A stretch of DNA of 64,000 bases from Salticus scenicus (Eukaryota > Arthropoda > Arachnida > Araneae > Salticidae): NCBI GenBank assembly GCA_963930645.1, contig OZ005648.1:105783167-105847166 (forward strand), written 5' to 3'. A program made the position numbers and the translations under genes. Below the pieces are notes generated by a model. That model was not told the origin of the DNA and did not search any database. It saw only the letters and a program-made list of their open reading frames with translations. This document shows positions 10,326 through 21,527 of the stretch, piece after piece. Every line of letters begins with the position of its first letter. Position 1 is the stretch's first letter.

Positions 10326-10983
10326 TTTTTTGCCTCCGTAGAGGACAACATTCCCACTTGGCGTCCTTATCGCTTCCCTAATGATTTTAAGAAGTCATGA
10401 TCTGAAGCTAATCCGGTCAAGAAAATGCAAAAAGCAACAATAATATTCCTAAAAACACTTCTTTTTCACAGTACATTCTCAGGATATCCTATGGATATAC
10501 TGGGGTAAGATGTGTTGTTAGGGCGATTTCTGTTTCTTTTATAAAATGTCGCTAAAACTCAAATACACAGTAATAGAAGGTCTGTGAATACTTTATATCA
10601 CTTCTTGAAAGATTATAGCAGTTTATCGCTATAAACAAACTTTCATATCATAGTTTACTTAGCTAAAATTATGAAATATAATAAAACAATTTACTCTAAA
10701 GTAACGTAAGACGATAAAAATTTTTTTATCAGAGAAACGCGCTGGGTACATGTGGCAACCCTAAGGCAACAAAATGCCTGATGCGCCAGCTCGTATATAT
10801 AGGAGCCTTATTAAGCACAAGTGTCCCAATAAGTAGGTATTAAAATGTCATGCAGTATTGCATTTAAATTGGAGAGTTCCACCGGACTGATACAAATTGT
10901 GTCTAAACATATGGAGGTGGTTGAGTTATTCAGTGGCTGTTGACCCTCCTCACAAGAGCCACTTACTCGTTTAAATGACGACT
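10326..10983 (-). other. gag-pol spacer of the retrotransposon, degenerate
   Basis: No long open frame survives. One frame can be followed for about 60 codons after gag (about 10975-10790), including CEEGQQPLNNSTTS, without a recognisable domain. No CCHC zinc knuckle was found. A TATA-like CTATATATACG on the minus strand (about 10793-10803) may be chance in AT-rich DNA. Confidence 0.45.
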
Positions 10984-11341
10984 CTAGTTATTACGAGAGT
11001 TACGAAAATTTCTGTTATTTCTATCAGCCCGAGAAAAGTTTTGAGACTGATTTTGATTAGAACGATCGTTCCGAGAATTTTGAAAGTTATTGCGCCTTGG
11101 TTGCGGCGATTGACGTTCATGTTGATAGCGATTGAAATTTTGAGGGGGGGGTGAAATTTTCAACCCTAGAATTTTGCATATTTCCATTAACTCGCTGGCG
11201 ATGAAAGTTCTTTTCCGCCCTTGGAGGGTGTCGTTCTTGGTACTTAGATAAAGTTTGAAACAGGCTGTCGTAAGAAGTGACAGGTTTCAGATCAAGATAA
11301 TCTTGAATAGGAATAGTCAATAGCGGGGTTATAATTTCCAT
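10984..11341 (-). pseudogene. gag remnant (capsid C-terminus and basic tail)
   Basis: Two overlapping minus-strand frames form one broken protein. The upstream frame (11341-11117) reads IQDYLDLKPVTSYDSLFQTL and SKYQERHPPRAEKNFHRQ, resembling the end of a Ty3/Gypsy capsid. The downstream frame (11187-10984) is rich in Arg, Asn and Gln (RRNNFQNSRNDRSNQNQSQ), like a nucleocapsid-type RNA-binding tail, but lacks a CCHC knuckle. The switch falls in an 8-base G run at 11144-11151. The N-terminal capsid is missing or no longer recognisable above 11341. Confidence 0.65.
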
Positions 11342-11866
11342 TCACAAAATCATAACATTCACAGCTATTTTCTAAGAAATAAAACTAATTTTTATTATGT
11401 TTGAAAATAAATTTTGCCAAACACATTCGTGTTCAAGTGTACAAACTAATATAACAAACTGTAATGTTGAAATAGCAGTATAGAATAAATCTTAAATATT
11501 CAACATTGCTTAGTTTAAATAATACAAAATGCTTTAAAATGAAAAAAATATTTCTGGTTTATATATATTTTCGAAATTTATTTGCTTAATATTTAGTACT
11601 TGCTTCTTAAAATAAATTGCTTTCGACAATCAATTTCGTAAACAATAACAAAGTTGCCAATTGTAAACATCGATACAATGGTTAGTTGGATGGATGATGG
11701 GTTCAACGTTGCACTAATATTACAATGAACATAGATACAATAAAAATAAGATGAGCGATTGCGTAAGCTGGAGAGCTCGAGAAACTTACAGCTGTTGACA
11801 ATAGGGTCGTCAAATTTTAGTTACAGAAGAATATACGGGAGTGTCCTATCTGTATAATAATCTGTG
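11342..11866 (-). other. AT-rich 5' region of the retrotransposon with no recognised content
   Basis: About 525 bp lies between the gag remnant and the short 5' LTR piece. It does not resemble the 3' LTR at 4329-5060. No primer-binding site was recognised. Either it is residual 5' untranslated and gag sequence left after a deletion of most of the 5' LTR, or it is a later replacement. Confidence 0.45.
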
Positions 11867-11928
11867 GCTGAATCCAGCAAAGCAATTTTACACAAACTGT
11901 GGTGACGTTCTGACGTCTCAACCGCACA
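11867..11928 (-). repeat. Truncated 5' LTR (about 62 bp)
   Basis: GCTGAATCCAGC through ACCGCACA aligns with 5002-5060 of the 3' LTR, with a small indel and a few substitutions. It includes a shared TGTGGTGACGTTCTGACGTC core. Beyond 11867 the similarity stops. It ends in CA next to the CAAC duplication. Confidence 0.75.
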
Positions 11929-11932
11929 CAAC
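11929..11932. other. Target-site duplication, right copy (CAAC)
   Basis: The partner of 4325-4328. Satellite sequence (ACAGGATACC-type) resumes directly after it. Confidence 0.7.
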
Positions 11933-13544
11933 ACAGGATACCATGTCAAAAGAAGAAAGTAGGCACGAAAACTGCAGTATTTGTCTCTTTGATTGTTTGC
12001 CTTGTGAAACGTCATCTTTTCTTTCGACTTGAAACAATTGATGAGAGTGTATTGCATTTTGCAATTTATTCAGAATTTTGTATTTTTTACAAGAATTCTG
12101 TAACTAAAAACAATGGAACATTTTTAAAATGATGCTACCTTTTGTTGAAATCCTTAAAGAAGAAATCTTTCAAATTTTGTAAGCACCTTGAAGCTGATGA
12201 AATATTTAAACTATCTTAAAGACATCCGAAATATCTGTTCCAGAAAAAATTCTGGCTTGTGTTTCAGAAAGAGATGTGTAAAACACCTCTATAATCATAT
12301 ATCCGGGCACACTTTTAGATGCTCCACTAACATGTTTTTGATAATTTCGGAAGATCTCGTAGAAGTCAACGCGAGATTTTGAAGACACTGCATTGAAATA
12401 ATCAAGAGACAGCTGTTACAATCCGGAGACACTTCCACACACATCAGGGATCTCTGTAATAAGAAAGCAATACAGAATTGGTGTCTCAAAGTAAAAAGTA
12501 AAGCTTTTTGAATAATGAACATTAAAATGGAATAAGCATGCAACAATTGTTTCGGGTAGAAACAAAACACAATATTTTGTAATACAAAAAAGTAGGCAAG
12601 AAAACTGAAATAGTTGCCGCTTTGATTGTTCGCCATTACAAGGGTCATCTTTTCTTTCGACTCGCAACTATTGTTTCGAGATTAGATATTTTAAGGTGTT
12701 TATTCAATGTTTTGTACTTTTTACAGTATTTCTGTAAATAAAAACGAAGGCTACATTTTAGGACACTGCTGTAAAAATCCAATGACACTTCTGCACACAT
12801 CCAGGAAATCTGAATTTAAAAACAATTAAACATTTTTCGATATCTTTCATGGAGACATTTTGCAAATTTTGTATACATCTAGAAGCTGATATAGAATACA
12901 AAGTCTCTTAAAGACATCCGAAATATCTGTTCCCGAATCAATTTTCGCTTGTGTTTCCGGAAGAGATCTGCAAAACATTTCAAAAATCTAATGTCAGGCC
13001 CACATTTACATGCTTCCAAGATATTTTTTATCATATTTTAGAAAGCTCTTGTGGAATTCAACGGAACCTTTTGAAGACACTGTCTTGAAATCATCAATTG
13101 ACGGCTTTAACCATACATAGACACATTTTTACATGCTTCAAAGAACTTCTTTTGGATACTTTCAGAAGGTCTGGCAGAAGTTACAGGGGCCTCCTGAAAA
13201 CGCAACCTTTAAATCATCACGAGACAGCTGTAACAATACGGAGACACTTTCACACACATCTGGAATCTCTGTAATAACAAACCAATACAGATTTGGTGTA
13301 TCAAAGTAAGAAGTACAGAACTTTGAATAATGAATATTAAAATGCTATAAGCTCTGAACAATTGTTTCGAGTCGAACACAATATTTTGTCACACATTTGA
13401 AACACAATATTTTGTCATAAGAAGAAAGTAAGCTTGAAAATTGTAATAGATGCCGCTTTGATTGTTCGTGTTTAGTTGGGCCGATTTTTCTTTCGAACAA
13501 AACAATTGTTGCGAGTTTACTACATTTTAAGGTGTTTATTCAAT
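11933..13544. repeat. Diverged satellite monomers right of the retrotransposon
   Basis: This holds the remainder of the interrupted monomer (to 12074), a monomer at 12075-12708 (634 bp) and an extra-long monomer at 12709-13544 (836 bp). The long one has the extra segment CTGCTGTAAAAATCC also seen at about 3823. It also repeats part of the 3' half of a monomer, including two successive copies of ACAATATTTTGTCA (about 13378-13420). These units do not follow the A-B-C order of the inner array. Confidence 0.8.
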
Positions 13545-15431
13545 GTTTTGTACTTTTTACAGGAATTCTGTAACTAAAAACAATGGAACAATTTAAATAT
13601 ATTAGTACCTTTTTTTGGAGATCTTTAGTGAAGAAATCTTGCTAATTTTGTATGCTTCTGAAAGCTGATGTAATATATAAACTCTCTTTGAGACATCCGA
13701 AATATTCGTGCCCGAACCAATTTTGGATTGTGTTTCCGGAAGAGATTTGCAAAACATTTCTAAAATCTGATATACGAGCACACGTTTACATGCTTCTAAG
13801 ATATTGTTTATGATATCTTCGGAAGCTCTTGCAGAATTCAACAGGACCTTTTGAAGACACTGTCTTGAAATCATCAAAAGACGGCTTTAAGCATTCGTAG
13901 TTAATTACGCAAAAAACTGGGATCTCTGTAATAGGAAAAAGATACAGAATTTGTGTTACAAAGGAAGATGTACGGAATTCTGAATAATCAACATTAAGAT
14001 GCAGAAAGTTCTCAACAATTGTTTCGGGTCGAAGAAAGACAGGATGTTATAAGAAGAAAGTACTCAAGAAAACTGTAATATTTGGCGCTTTTATTGTTTG
14101 CATTGAGAAAGGTCACCTTTTTTTTTCGACCTGAAACAATTAATGCGAGTTTATTGCGTTTTATAGTTAATTCAAAATTTTGTACTTTTAAAAGAATTCT
14201 GTTACTAAAAACAATGGATCATTTCAAAAATTATGGTATCTTTTCTGGACATCTTAAATGGACAAATCTTACAAATTTTGTACGCAACTAGAAGTTGATC
14301 TCTCTTAGAAACATCCGGAATACCTGCTCCCTAAACACGCTTGGCTTGTGTTTCAGTAAGAGGTGTGTAAAACATCTCTGTAATCAGATAACCGGGCACA
14401 CATTTACATGCTTCCAGGAATTTGTTTTTTAAACTTTCGGAAGGTCTGGCAGAAGTTAAAGAGGCCTCCTGAACACGCAACATTTAAATCATCACGAGAC
14501 AGCTGTAACCATCCGGAGACACTTTCACACACATCTGGGATCTCTGTAATAAGAAAGCACTACAGATTTGGTGTATCAAAGTAAGAAGTACAGAACTTTG
14601 AATAACGAACATTAAAATGCAATAAGCTCTGAGCAATTGTTTCGGGTCGAAACAAGACAGGATACCTTCGCATAAGAAAAAATCTTCGCACGAAAACGGC
14701 TATATCTTGCGCTTTCATTATTTGACTTGTGAAAGGTCATCATTTCTTTCGACCTCAAACAATTGATGCGAGTTTATTGCATTATTGTTTATTCGAAGTT
14801 TTGTACTTTTTACAGGAATTCTGTAACTAAAAACAATGGAACAATTTTTAAAAGATGATACCATTTGTGGAGATCTTTAATGGAGAAATCTTGCAAATAT
14901 TTTATGCACCTGGAAGCTGGTGTAATACATAAACTCTCTTGGAGACATCCGGAATATCTCTTCAAGAAACTATTTTGGCTTGTGTTTCAGGGAGAGATGT
15001 GTAAAACATCTCTACAGTCAGATATCCGGGAACACTCTTACATGCTTCCAGGAACTTCTTTTTGATACTATCAGAAGATCTGGTAGACGTGAATGGGAAC
15101 TTTTGAAGACACTGCATTGAAATCATCAGACATCTTTTATCATCCGGAGACACTTTCACACACACCTGGGATCTCTGTAATAAGAGAGCAATACTGATTT
15201 GGTGTATCAAAGTAAGATGTACACAAATTTGAATAATGAACATAAAAATGGAATAAACTTGCGACATTTGTTTCGGGTAGGAACAAAACACAATATTTTG
15301 TCGTACGAAGAAAGTCGTATCGAAAACTGCAATAGTTGCAGCTTTGCTTGTTCGCCTTTAGTAGGGTCGTTTAGTTTTTCGACTCGAAAGAGTTGTTGCT
15401 AATTTACGACATTTTAAGGTGTTTATTCAAT
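13545..15431. repeat. HOR unit 1 (full-length B)
   Basis: A 13545-14175, B 14176-14807, C 14808-15431. The B monomer is 632 bp and keeps the segment (GGACAAATCTTACAAATTTTG at about 14258) that is deleted from B in every later unit. It is therefore the best representative of the pre-deletion B. Confidence 0.85.
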
Positions 15432-17278
15432 TTTTTGTACTTTTTACAGGAATTCTGTAACTAAAAACAATGGAACAATTTAAATATAATAGTACCTTTT
15501 TTTGGAGACCTTTAGTGGAGAAATCTTGCTAATTTTGTATGCTTCTGAAAGCTGATGTAATATATAAACTTCCTAAGAGACATCCGAAATATCTGTTCCC
15601 CAACCAATTTTAACTTTTGTTTCCGGCAGAGATTTGCAAAGCATTCCTAGAATGTGATATCCGGGCCCTCTTTTATATGCTTCCAAGAAATTTTTTATGA
15701 TATTTTCAGAAGCTCGTGTAGAATTCAACGGGACCTTTTGAAGACACTGCCTTCAAATCATCAAAAGACGACTTTAACCATTCGTAGTTACTTACGCAAA
15801 AAACTGGGATATCTGTAATAGGAAAACAATACAGAATTTGTATTACAAAGGCAGAAATACGGAAATCTGAATAATGAACATTAAGATGCAGTAAGTTCGC
15901 AACAATTGTATCGTGTCGAAGTAAGACAGGATGTGATAAGAAGAAAGTAGGCAATAAAACTGAAACATTTGGCGCTTTTATTGTTTGCGTTGTGAACGAT
16001 CACCTTTTCTTTCGACCTCAAACAATTATCTCGAATTTAATACATTTTATACTTTTTTCAAAATTTTGTACTTTTTACAAGAATTTTGTTACTAAAAACA
16101 ATGGAACATTTAAAAAATTATAGTACCTTTTATGGTATCCCAGACTCTCTTAGAGGCACCAGGAGTATCTGTCAAGAAACAATTTTGGCTTGTGTTTCAG
16201 GAAGCGATGTGTAAAACATCTCTATAATCAGATACCTGTCACTTTTTACATGCTTCAAAGAACTTCTTTTTGATACTTCCAGAAGGTCTGGCAGAAGTTA
16301 ATGGGGCCTCCTGAACACGCAACCTTTAAATCATCACGAGACAGCTGTAACCATCCAGAGACACTTTCACACACATCTGGGATCTCTGTAATAAGAAAGC
16401 ACTACAGATTTGGTGTATCAAAGTAAGAAGTACAGAACTTTGAATAATGAACATTAAAATGCAATAAGCTCTGAATAATTGTTTCGGGTCGAATCAAAGC
16501 ACAATATTTTGTCATAAGAAGAAAGTAAGCTCGAAAACTGCTACAGCTGCCGTTTGATTGTTCGCCTTTAGTAGGTTTTTGTTTTCTTTCGACCGGAAAC
16601 AATTGTTGCGTTTTTGTGAAATTTTAAGTGTTTTATTCAAAGTTTTGTACTTTTTACAGGAATTCTGTAACTAAAAACAATGGAATAATTTTAAAAAATG
16701 GTACCATTTGTGGAGATCTTTAATAGGAGAAATCTTACAAATTTTCTATGCACCTGGAAGCTGAGGTAATACATACACTCTCTTGGAGACATCCGGAATA
16801 CCTTTTCAAGAAACAATTTTGGCTTGTGTTTCAGGTAGAGATGTGTAAAACATCTCTATAGTCAGATATCCGGGCACACTCTTACATGCTTCCAGGAACT
16901 TGTTTTTGATACTATCAGAAGATCTGGTAGACGTCAATGGGAACTTTTGAAGGCACTGCATTGAAATCATCAGGCGACATCTTTTACCATCCGTAGACAC
17001 TTCCACACACACCTGGGATCTCTGTAATATAAAAGCAATACTGATTTGGTGTATCAAAGTAAGATGTACAGAACTTTGAATAATGAATATTAAAATGGAA
17101 TAAGCTTGCGACAATTGTTTCGGGTAGGAACAAAACACAATAGTTTGTCGTACGAAGAAAGTCGTCTCGAAAACTGCAATAGTTGCAGCTTTGCTTGTTC
17201 GCCTTTAGTAGAGTCGTTTAGTTTTTCGACCCGAGAGAGTTGTTGCTAATTTACGACATTTTAAGGTGTTTATTCAAT
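15432..17278. repeat. HOR unit 2 (first shortened B)
   Basis: A 15432-16061, B 16062-16641 (580 bp), C 16642-17278. From here on B reads ...ATGGTATCCCAGACTCTC, the junction created by the internal deletion. Confidence 0.88.
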
Positions 17279-19679
17279 GTTTTCTACTTTTTACTGGAAT
17301 TCTGTAACAAAAAACAATGGAACAATTTAAATATAATAGTACCTTTTTTGGAGATCTTTAGTGGAGAAATCTTGCTAATTTTGTATGCTTCTGAAAGCTG
17401 ATGTAATATATAAACTTCCTTAGAGACATCCGAAATATCTGTTCCCGAACCAATTTTGACTTGTGTTTCCGGCAGAGATTTGCAAAGCATTTCTAAAATG
17501 TGATATCCGGGCCCACTTTTACATGCTTCCAAAAAATTTTTTATGATATTTTCAGAAGCTCGTGTAGAATTCAACGGGACCTTTCGAAGACACTGCCTTC
17601 AAATCATCCCAAGACGGCTTTAACCATTCGTAGTTACTTACGCATGAAACTGGGATATCTGTAATAGGAAAACAATACAGAATTTGTGTTACAAAGGCAG
17701 AAAAACAGAAATCTGAATAATGAACATTAAGATGCAGTAAGTTCGCAACGATTGTATCGTGTCGAAATGAGACAGGATGTGATAAGAAGAAAGTAGGCAA
17801 TAAAACTGAAATATTTGGCGCTTTCATTGTTTGCATTGTGAAAGATCACCTTTACTTTCGACCTCAAACAACTAATGCGAATTTATTACATTTTCAAAGT
17901 TTTGTACTTTTTACAAGAATTTTGTTACTAAAAACAATGGAACATTTAAAAAATTATAGTACCTTTTATGGTATCCCAGACTCTCTTAGAGGCATCAGGA
18001 GTATCTGTCAAGAAACAATTTTGGCTTGTGTTTCAGGAAGAGATGTGTAAAACATCTCTATAATCAGATATCCTGGCACATTTTTACATGCTTCAAAGAA
18101 CTTGTTTTTATACTTCCAGAAGGTCTGGCAGAAGTTAAAGGGGCCTCCTGAACACGCAACCTTTAAATCATCACGAGACAGCTGTAACCATCCGGAGACA
18201 CTTTCACACACACCTGGGATCTCTGTAATATAAAAGCAATACTGATTTGGTGTATAAAGTAAGATGTACAGAACTTTGAATAATGAATATTAAAATGGAA
18301 TTAGCTTGCGACAATTGTTTCGGGTAGGAACAAACACAATATTTTGTCGTACGAAGAAAGTCGTCTCGAAAACTGCAATAGTTGCAGCTTTGCTTGTTCG
18401 CCTTTAGTAGGGTCGTTTAGTTTTTCGACCCGAAAGAGTTGTTGCTAATTTACGATATTTTAATGTGTTTATTCAATGTTTAGTACTTTTTACAGGAATT
18501 CTGTAACTAAAAACAATTATAGTACCTTTTATTGTATCCCAGACTCTCTTAGAGGCATCAGGAGTATCTGTCAAGAAACAACTTTGGCTTGTGTTTCAGG
18601 AAGAGATGTGTAAAACATCTCTATAATCAGATATCCTGGCACATTTTTACATGCTTCAAAGAACTTGTTTTTGATACTTCCAGAAGGTCTGGCAGAAGTT
18701 AAAGGGGCCTCCTGAACACGCAACCTTTAAATCATTACGAGACAGCTGTAACCATCCGGAGACACTTTCACACACATCTGGGATCTCTGTAATAAGAAAG
18801 CACTACAGATTTGGTGTATCAAAGTAAGAAGTACAGAACTTTGAATAATGAACATTAAAATGCAATAAGCTCTGAATAATTGTTTCGGGTCGAATCAAAG
18901 CATAATATTTTGTCATAAGAAGAAAGTAGGCTCGAAAACTGCTATAGCTGCCGTTTGATTGTTCGGCTTCAGTAGGTTCGTATTTTCTTTCGACAAGAAA
19001 CAATTCTTGAGTTTTGTGACATTTTAAATGTTTTATTCAAGGTTTTGTACTTTTTACAGGAATTCTGTAACTAAAAACAATGGAATAATTTTTAAAAAGA
19101 TGGTAAGATTTGTGCAGATCTTTAATGGAGAAATCTTACAAATTTTGTATGCACCTGGAAGCTGATGTAATACATAAACTCTCTTGGAGACATCCGGAAT
19201 ACCTCTTCAAGAAACAATTTTGGCTTGTGTTTCAGGGAGAGATGTGTAAAATATCTCTACAGTCAGATATCCGGGCACACTTTTACATGCTTCCAGGAAC
19301 TTCTCTTTGAAACTATCAGAAGATCTGGTAGACGTGAATGGGAACTTTTGAGGACACTGCATTGAAATCATCAGGCGACATCATTTATCATCCGGAGACA
19401 CTTTCACACACACCTGGAATCTCTGTAATAAGAAAGCAATACTAATTTCGTGTATCAAAGTAAGATGTACAAAAATTTAAATAATGAACATTAAAATGGA
19501 ATAAGCTTGCGACAATTGTTTCGGGTAGGAACAAAACACAATAGTTTGTCGTAAGAAGAAAGTCGTCTCGAAAACTGCAATAGTTGCAGCTTTGCTTGTT
19601 CGCCTTTAGTAGAGTCGTTTAGTTTTTCGACCCGAAAGAGTTGTCGCTAATTTACGACATTTTAAGGTGTTTATTCAAT
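17279..19679. repeat. HOR unit 3 with hybrid monomers (2401 bp)
   Basis: A 17279-17898, then a B-to-C hybrid 17899-18477, an A-to-B hybrid 18478-19041, and C 19042-19679. The first hybrid starts as B and becomes C-like at about 18200 (CACACACCTGGG, AGTAAGATGTAC, GACCCGAAAGAG). The second starts with the A/C-type AGGAATTCTG and jumps to B at about 18516 (ACAATTATAGTACC). This fits unequal or non-homologous exchange between out-of-register monomers. Confidence 0.8.
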
Positions 19680-21527
19680 GTTTTGTACTTTTTACAGGAA
19701 TTCTCTAACTAAAAACAATGGAACAATTTAAATATAATACTACCTTTTTTGGAGATCTTTAGTGGATAAATCTTGCTAATTTTGTATGCTTCTGAAAGCT
19801 GATGTAATATATAAACTTCCTTAGAGACATCCGAAATATCTGTTCCCGAACCAATTTTAACTTGTGTTTCCGGCAGAGATTTGCAAAGCATTTCTAAAAT
19901 CTGATATCCGGGCCCAGTTTTACATGCTTCCAAGAAATTTTTTATGATATTTTCAGAAGCTCGTGTAGAATTGAACGGGACCTTTTGAAGACACTGCCTT
20001 CAAATCATCAAAAGACGGCTTTAACCATTCGTAGTTACTTGCGCAAAAAACTGGGATATCTGTAATAGGAAAACAATACAGAATTTCTGTTACAAAGGCA
20101 GAAATACGGAAATCTGAATAATGAACATTAAGATGCAGTAAGTTCGCAACAATTGTATCGTTTCGAAGTGAGACAGGATATGTTAAGAAGAAAGTAGGCA
20201 ATAAAACTGAAATATTTGGCGCTTTCATTGTTTGCATTGTGAAAGATCACCTTTTCTTTCGACCTCAAACAATTAATGCGAATTTATTACATTTTATACT
20301 TTATTCAAAGTTTTGTACTTCTTACAAGAATTTTGTTACTAAAAACAATGGAACATTTAAAAAATTATAGTACCTTTTATTGTATCCCAGACTCTCTTAG
20401 AGGCATCAGGAGTATCTGTCAAGAAACAACTTTGGCTTGTGTTTCAGGAAGAGATGTGTAAAACATCTCTATAATCAGATATCCTGGCACATTTTTACAT
20501 GCTTCAAAGAACTTGTTTTTGATACTTCCAGAAGGTCTGGCAGAAGTTAAAGGGGCCTCCTGAACACGCAACCTTTAAATCATCACGAGACAGCTGTAAC
20601 CATCCGGAGAAACTTTCACACACATCTGGGATCTCTGTAATAAGAAAGCACTACAGATTTGGTGTATGAAAGTAAGAAGTACAGAACTTTAAATAATGAA
20701 CATTAAAATGCAATAAGCTCTGAATAATTGTTTCGGGTCGAATCAAAGCACAATATTTTGTCATAAGAAGAAAGTAGGCTCGAAAACTGCTATAGCTGCC
20801 GTTTGCTTGTTCGGCTTTAGTAGGTTCGTATTTTCTTTCGACCCGAAACAATTGTTGAGTTTTTGTGACATTTTAAGTGTTTTATTCAAAGTTTTGTACT
20901 TTTTACAGGAATTCTGTAAATAAAACAATTGAATAATTTTAAAAAGATGGGTACCATTTGTGGAGATCTTTAATGGACAAATCTTGCAAATTTTGTATAC
21001 ACCTGGAAGCTGATGTGATACATAAACTCTCTTGGAGACATCCGGAATATCTCTTCAAGAAACAATTTTGGCTTGTGTTTCAGGGAGAGATGTGTAAAAT
21101 ATCTCTATAGTCAGATATCCGGGCACACTTTTACATGCTTCCAGGAACTTCTTTTTGAAACTATCAGAAGATCTGGTAGACGTGAATGGGAACTTTTGGA
21201 GACACTGCATTGAAATCATCAGGCGACATCATTTATCATCCGGAGACACTTTCACACACACCTGGAATCTCTGTAATAAGAAAGCAATACTGATTTGGTG
21301 TATCAAAGTAAGATGTACAAAAATTTAAATAATGAACATTAAATTGGAATAAGCTTGCGACAATTGTTTCGGGTAGGAACAAAACACAATAGTTTGTCGT
21401 ACGAAGAAAGTCGTCTCGATAACTGCAATAGTTGCAGCTTTGCTCTTTCGCCTTTAGTAGAGTCGTTTAGTTTTTCGACTCGGAAGAGTTGTTGTTAATT
21501 TACGACATTTTAAGGTGTTTATTCAAT
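19680..21527. repeat. HOR unit 4
   Basis: A 19680-20309, B 20310-20890, C 20891-21527. A carries the variant TTACTTGCGCA (about 20036), shared with units 7 and 9 only. Most others read TTACTTACGCA. Confidence 0.88.

Larger units (their letters stand above)
4329..11928 (-). mobile_element. Degenerate Ty3/Gypsy LTR retrotransposon
   Basis: A 7.6-kb minus-strand element inserted in a satellite monomer. On the minus strand the order is: 5' LTR fragment, gag remnant, protease, reverse transcriptase, RNase H, integrase, a tail region, a polypurine tract and the 3' LTR. RT-RNase H-integrase order and the GPY/F-type integrase C-terminus place it in Ty3/Gypsy (Metaviridae-like). The ends are TG...CA and are flanked by CAAC on both sides. 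It is dead: the coding frame carries at least three in-frame stops (9462, 8591, 8087), frameshifts near 11144, 8855 and 7045, a deletion with frame loss near 9236, a lost protease active site and an almost wholly missing 5' LTR. Confidence 0.92.

Noticed and set aside
10793..10803. TATA box of an internal promoter in the retrotransposon
   Set aside because: CTATATATACG is easily found by chance in AT-rich DNA, and no initiator or transcript evidence is visible.
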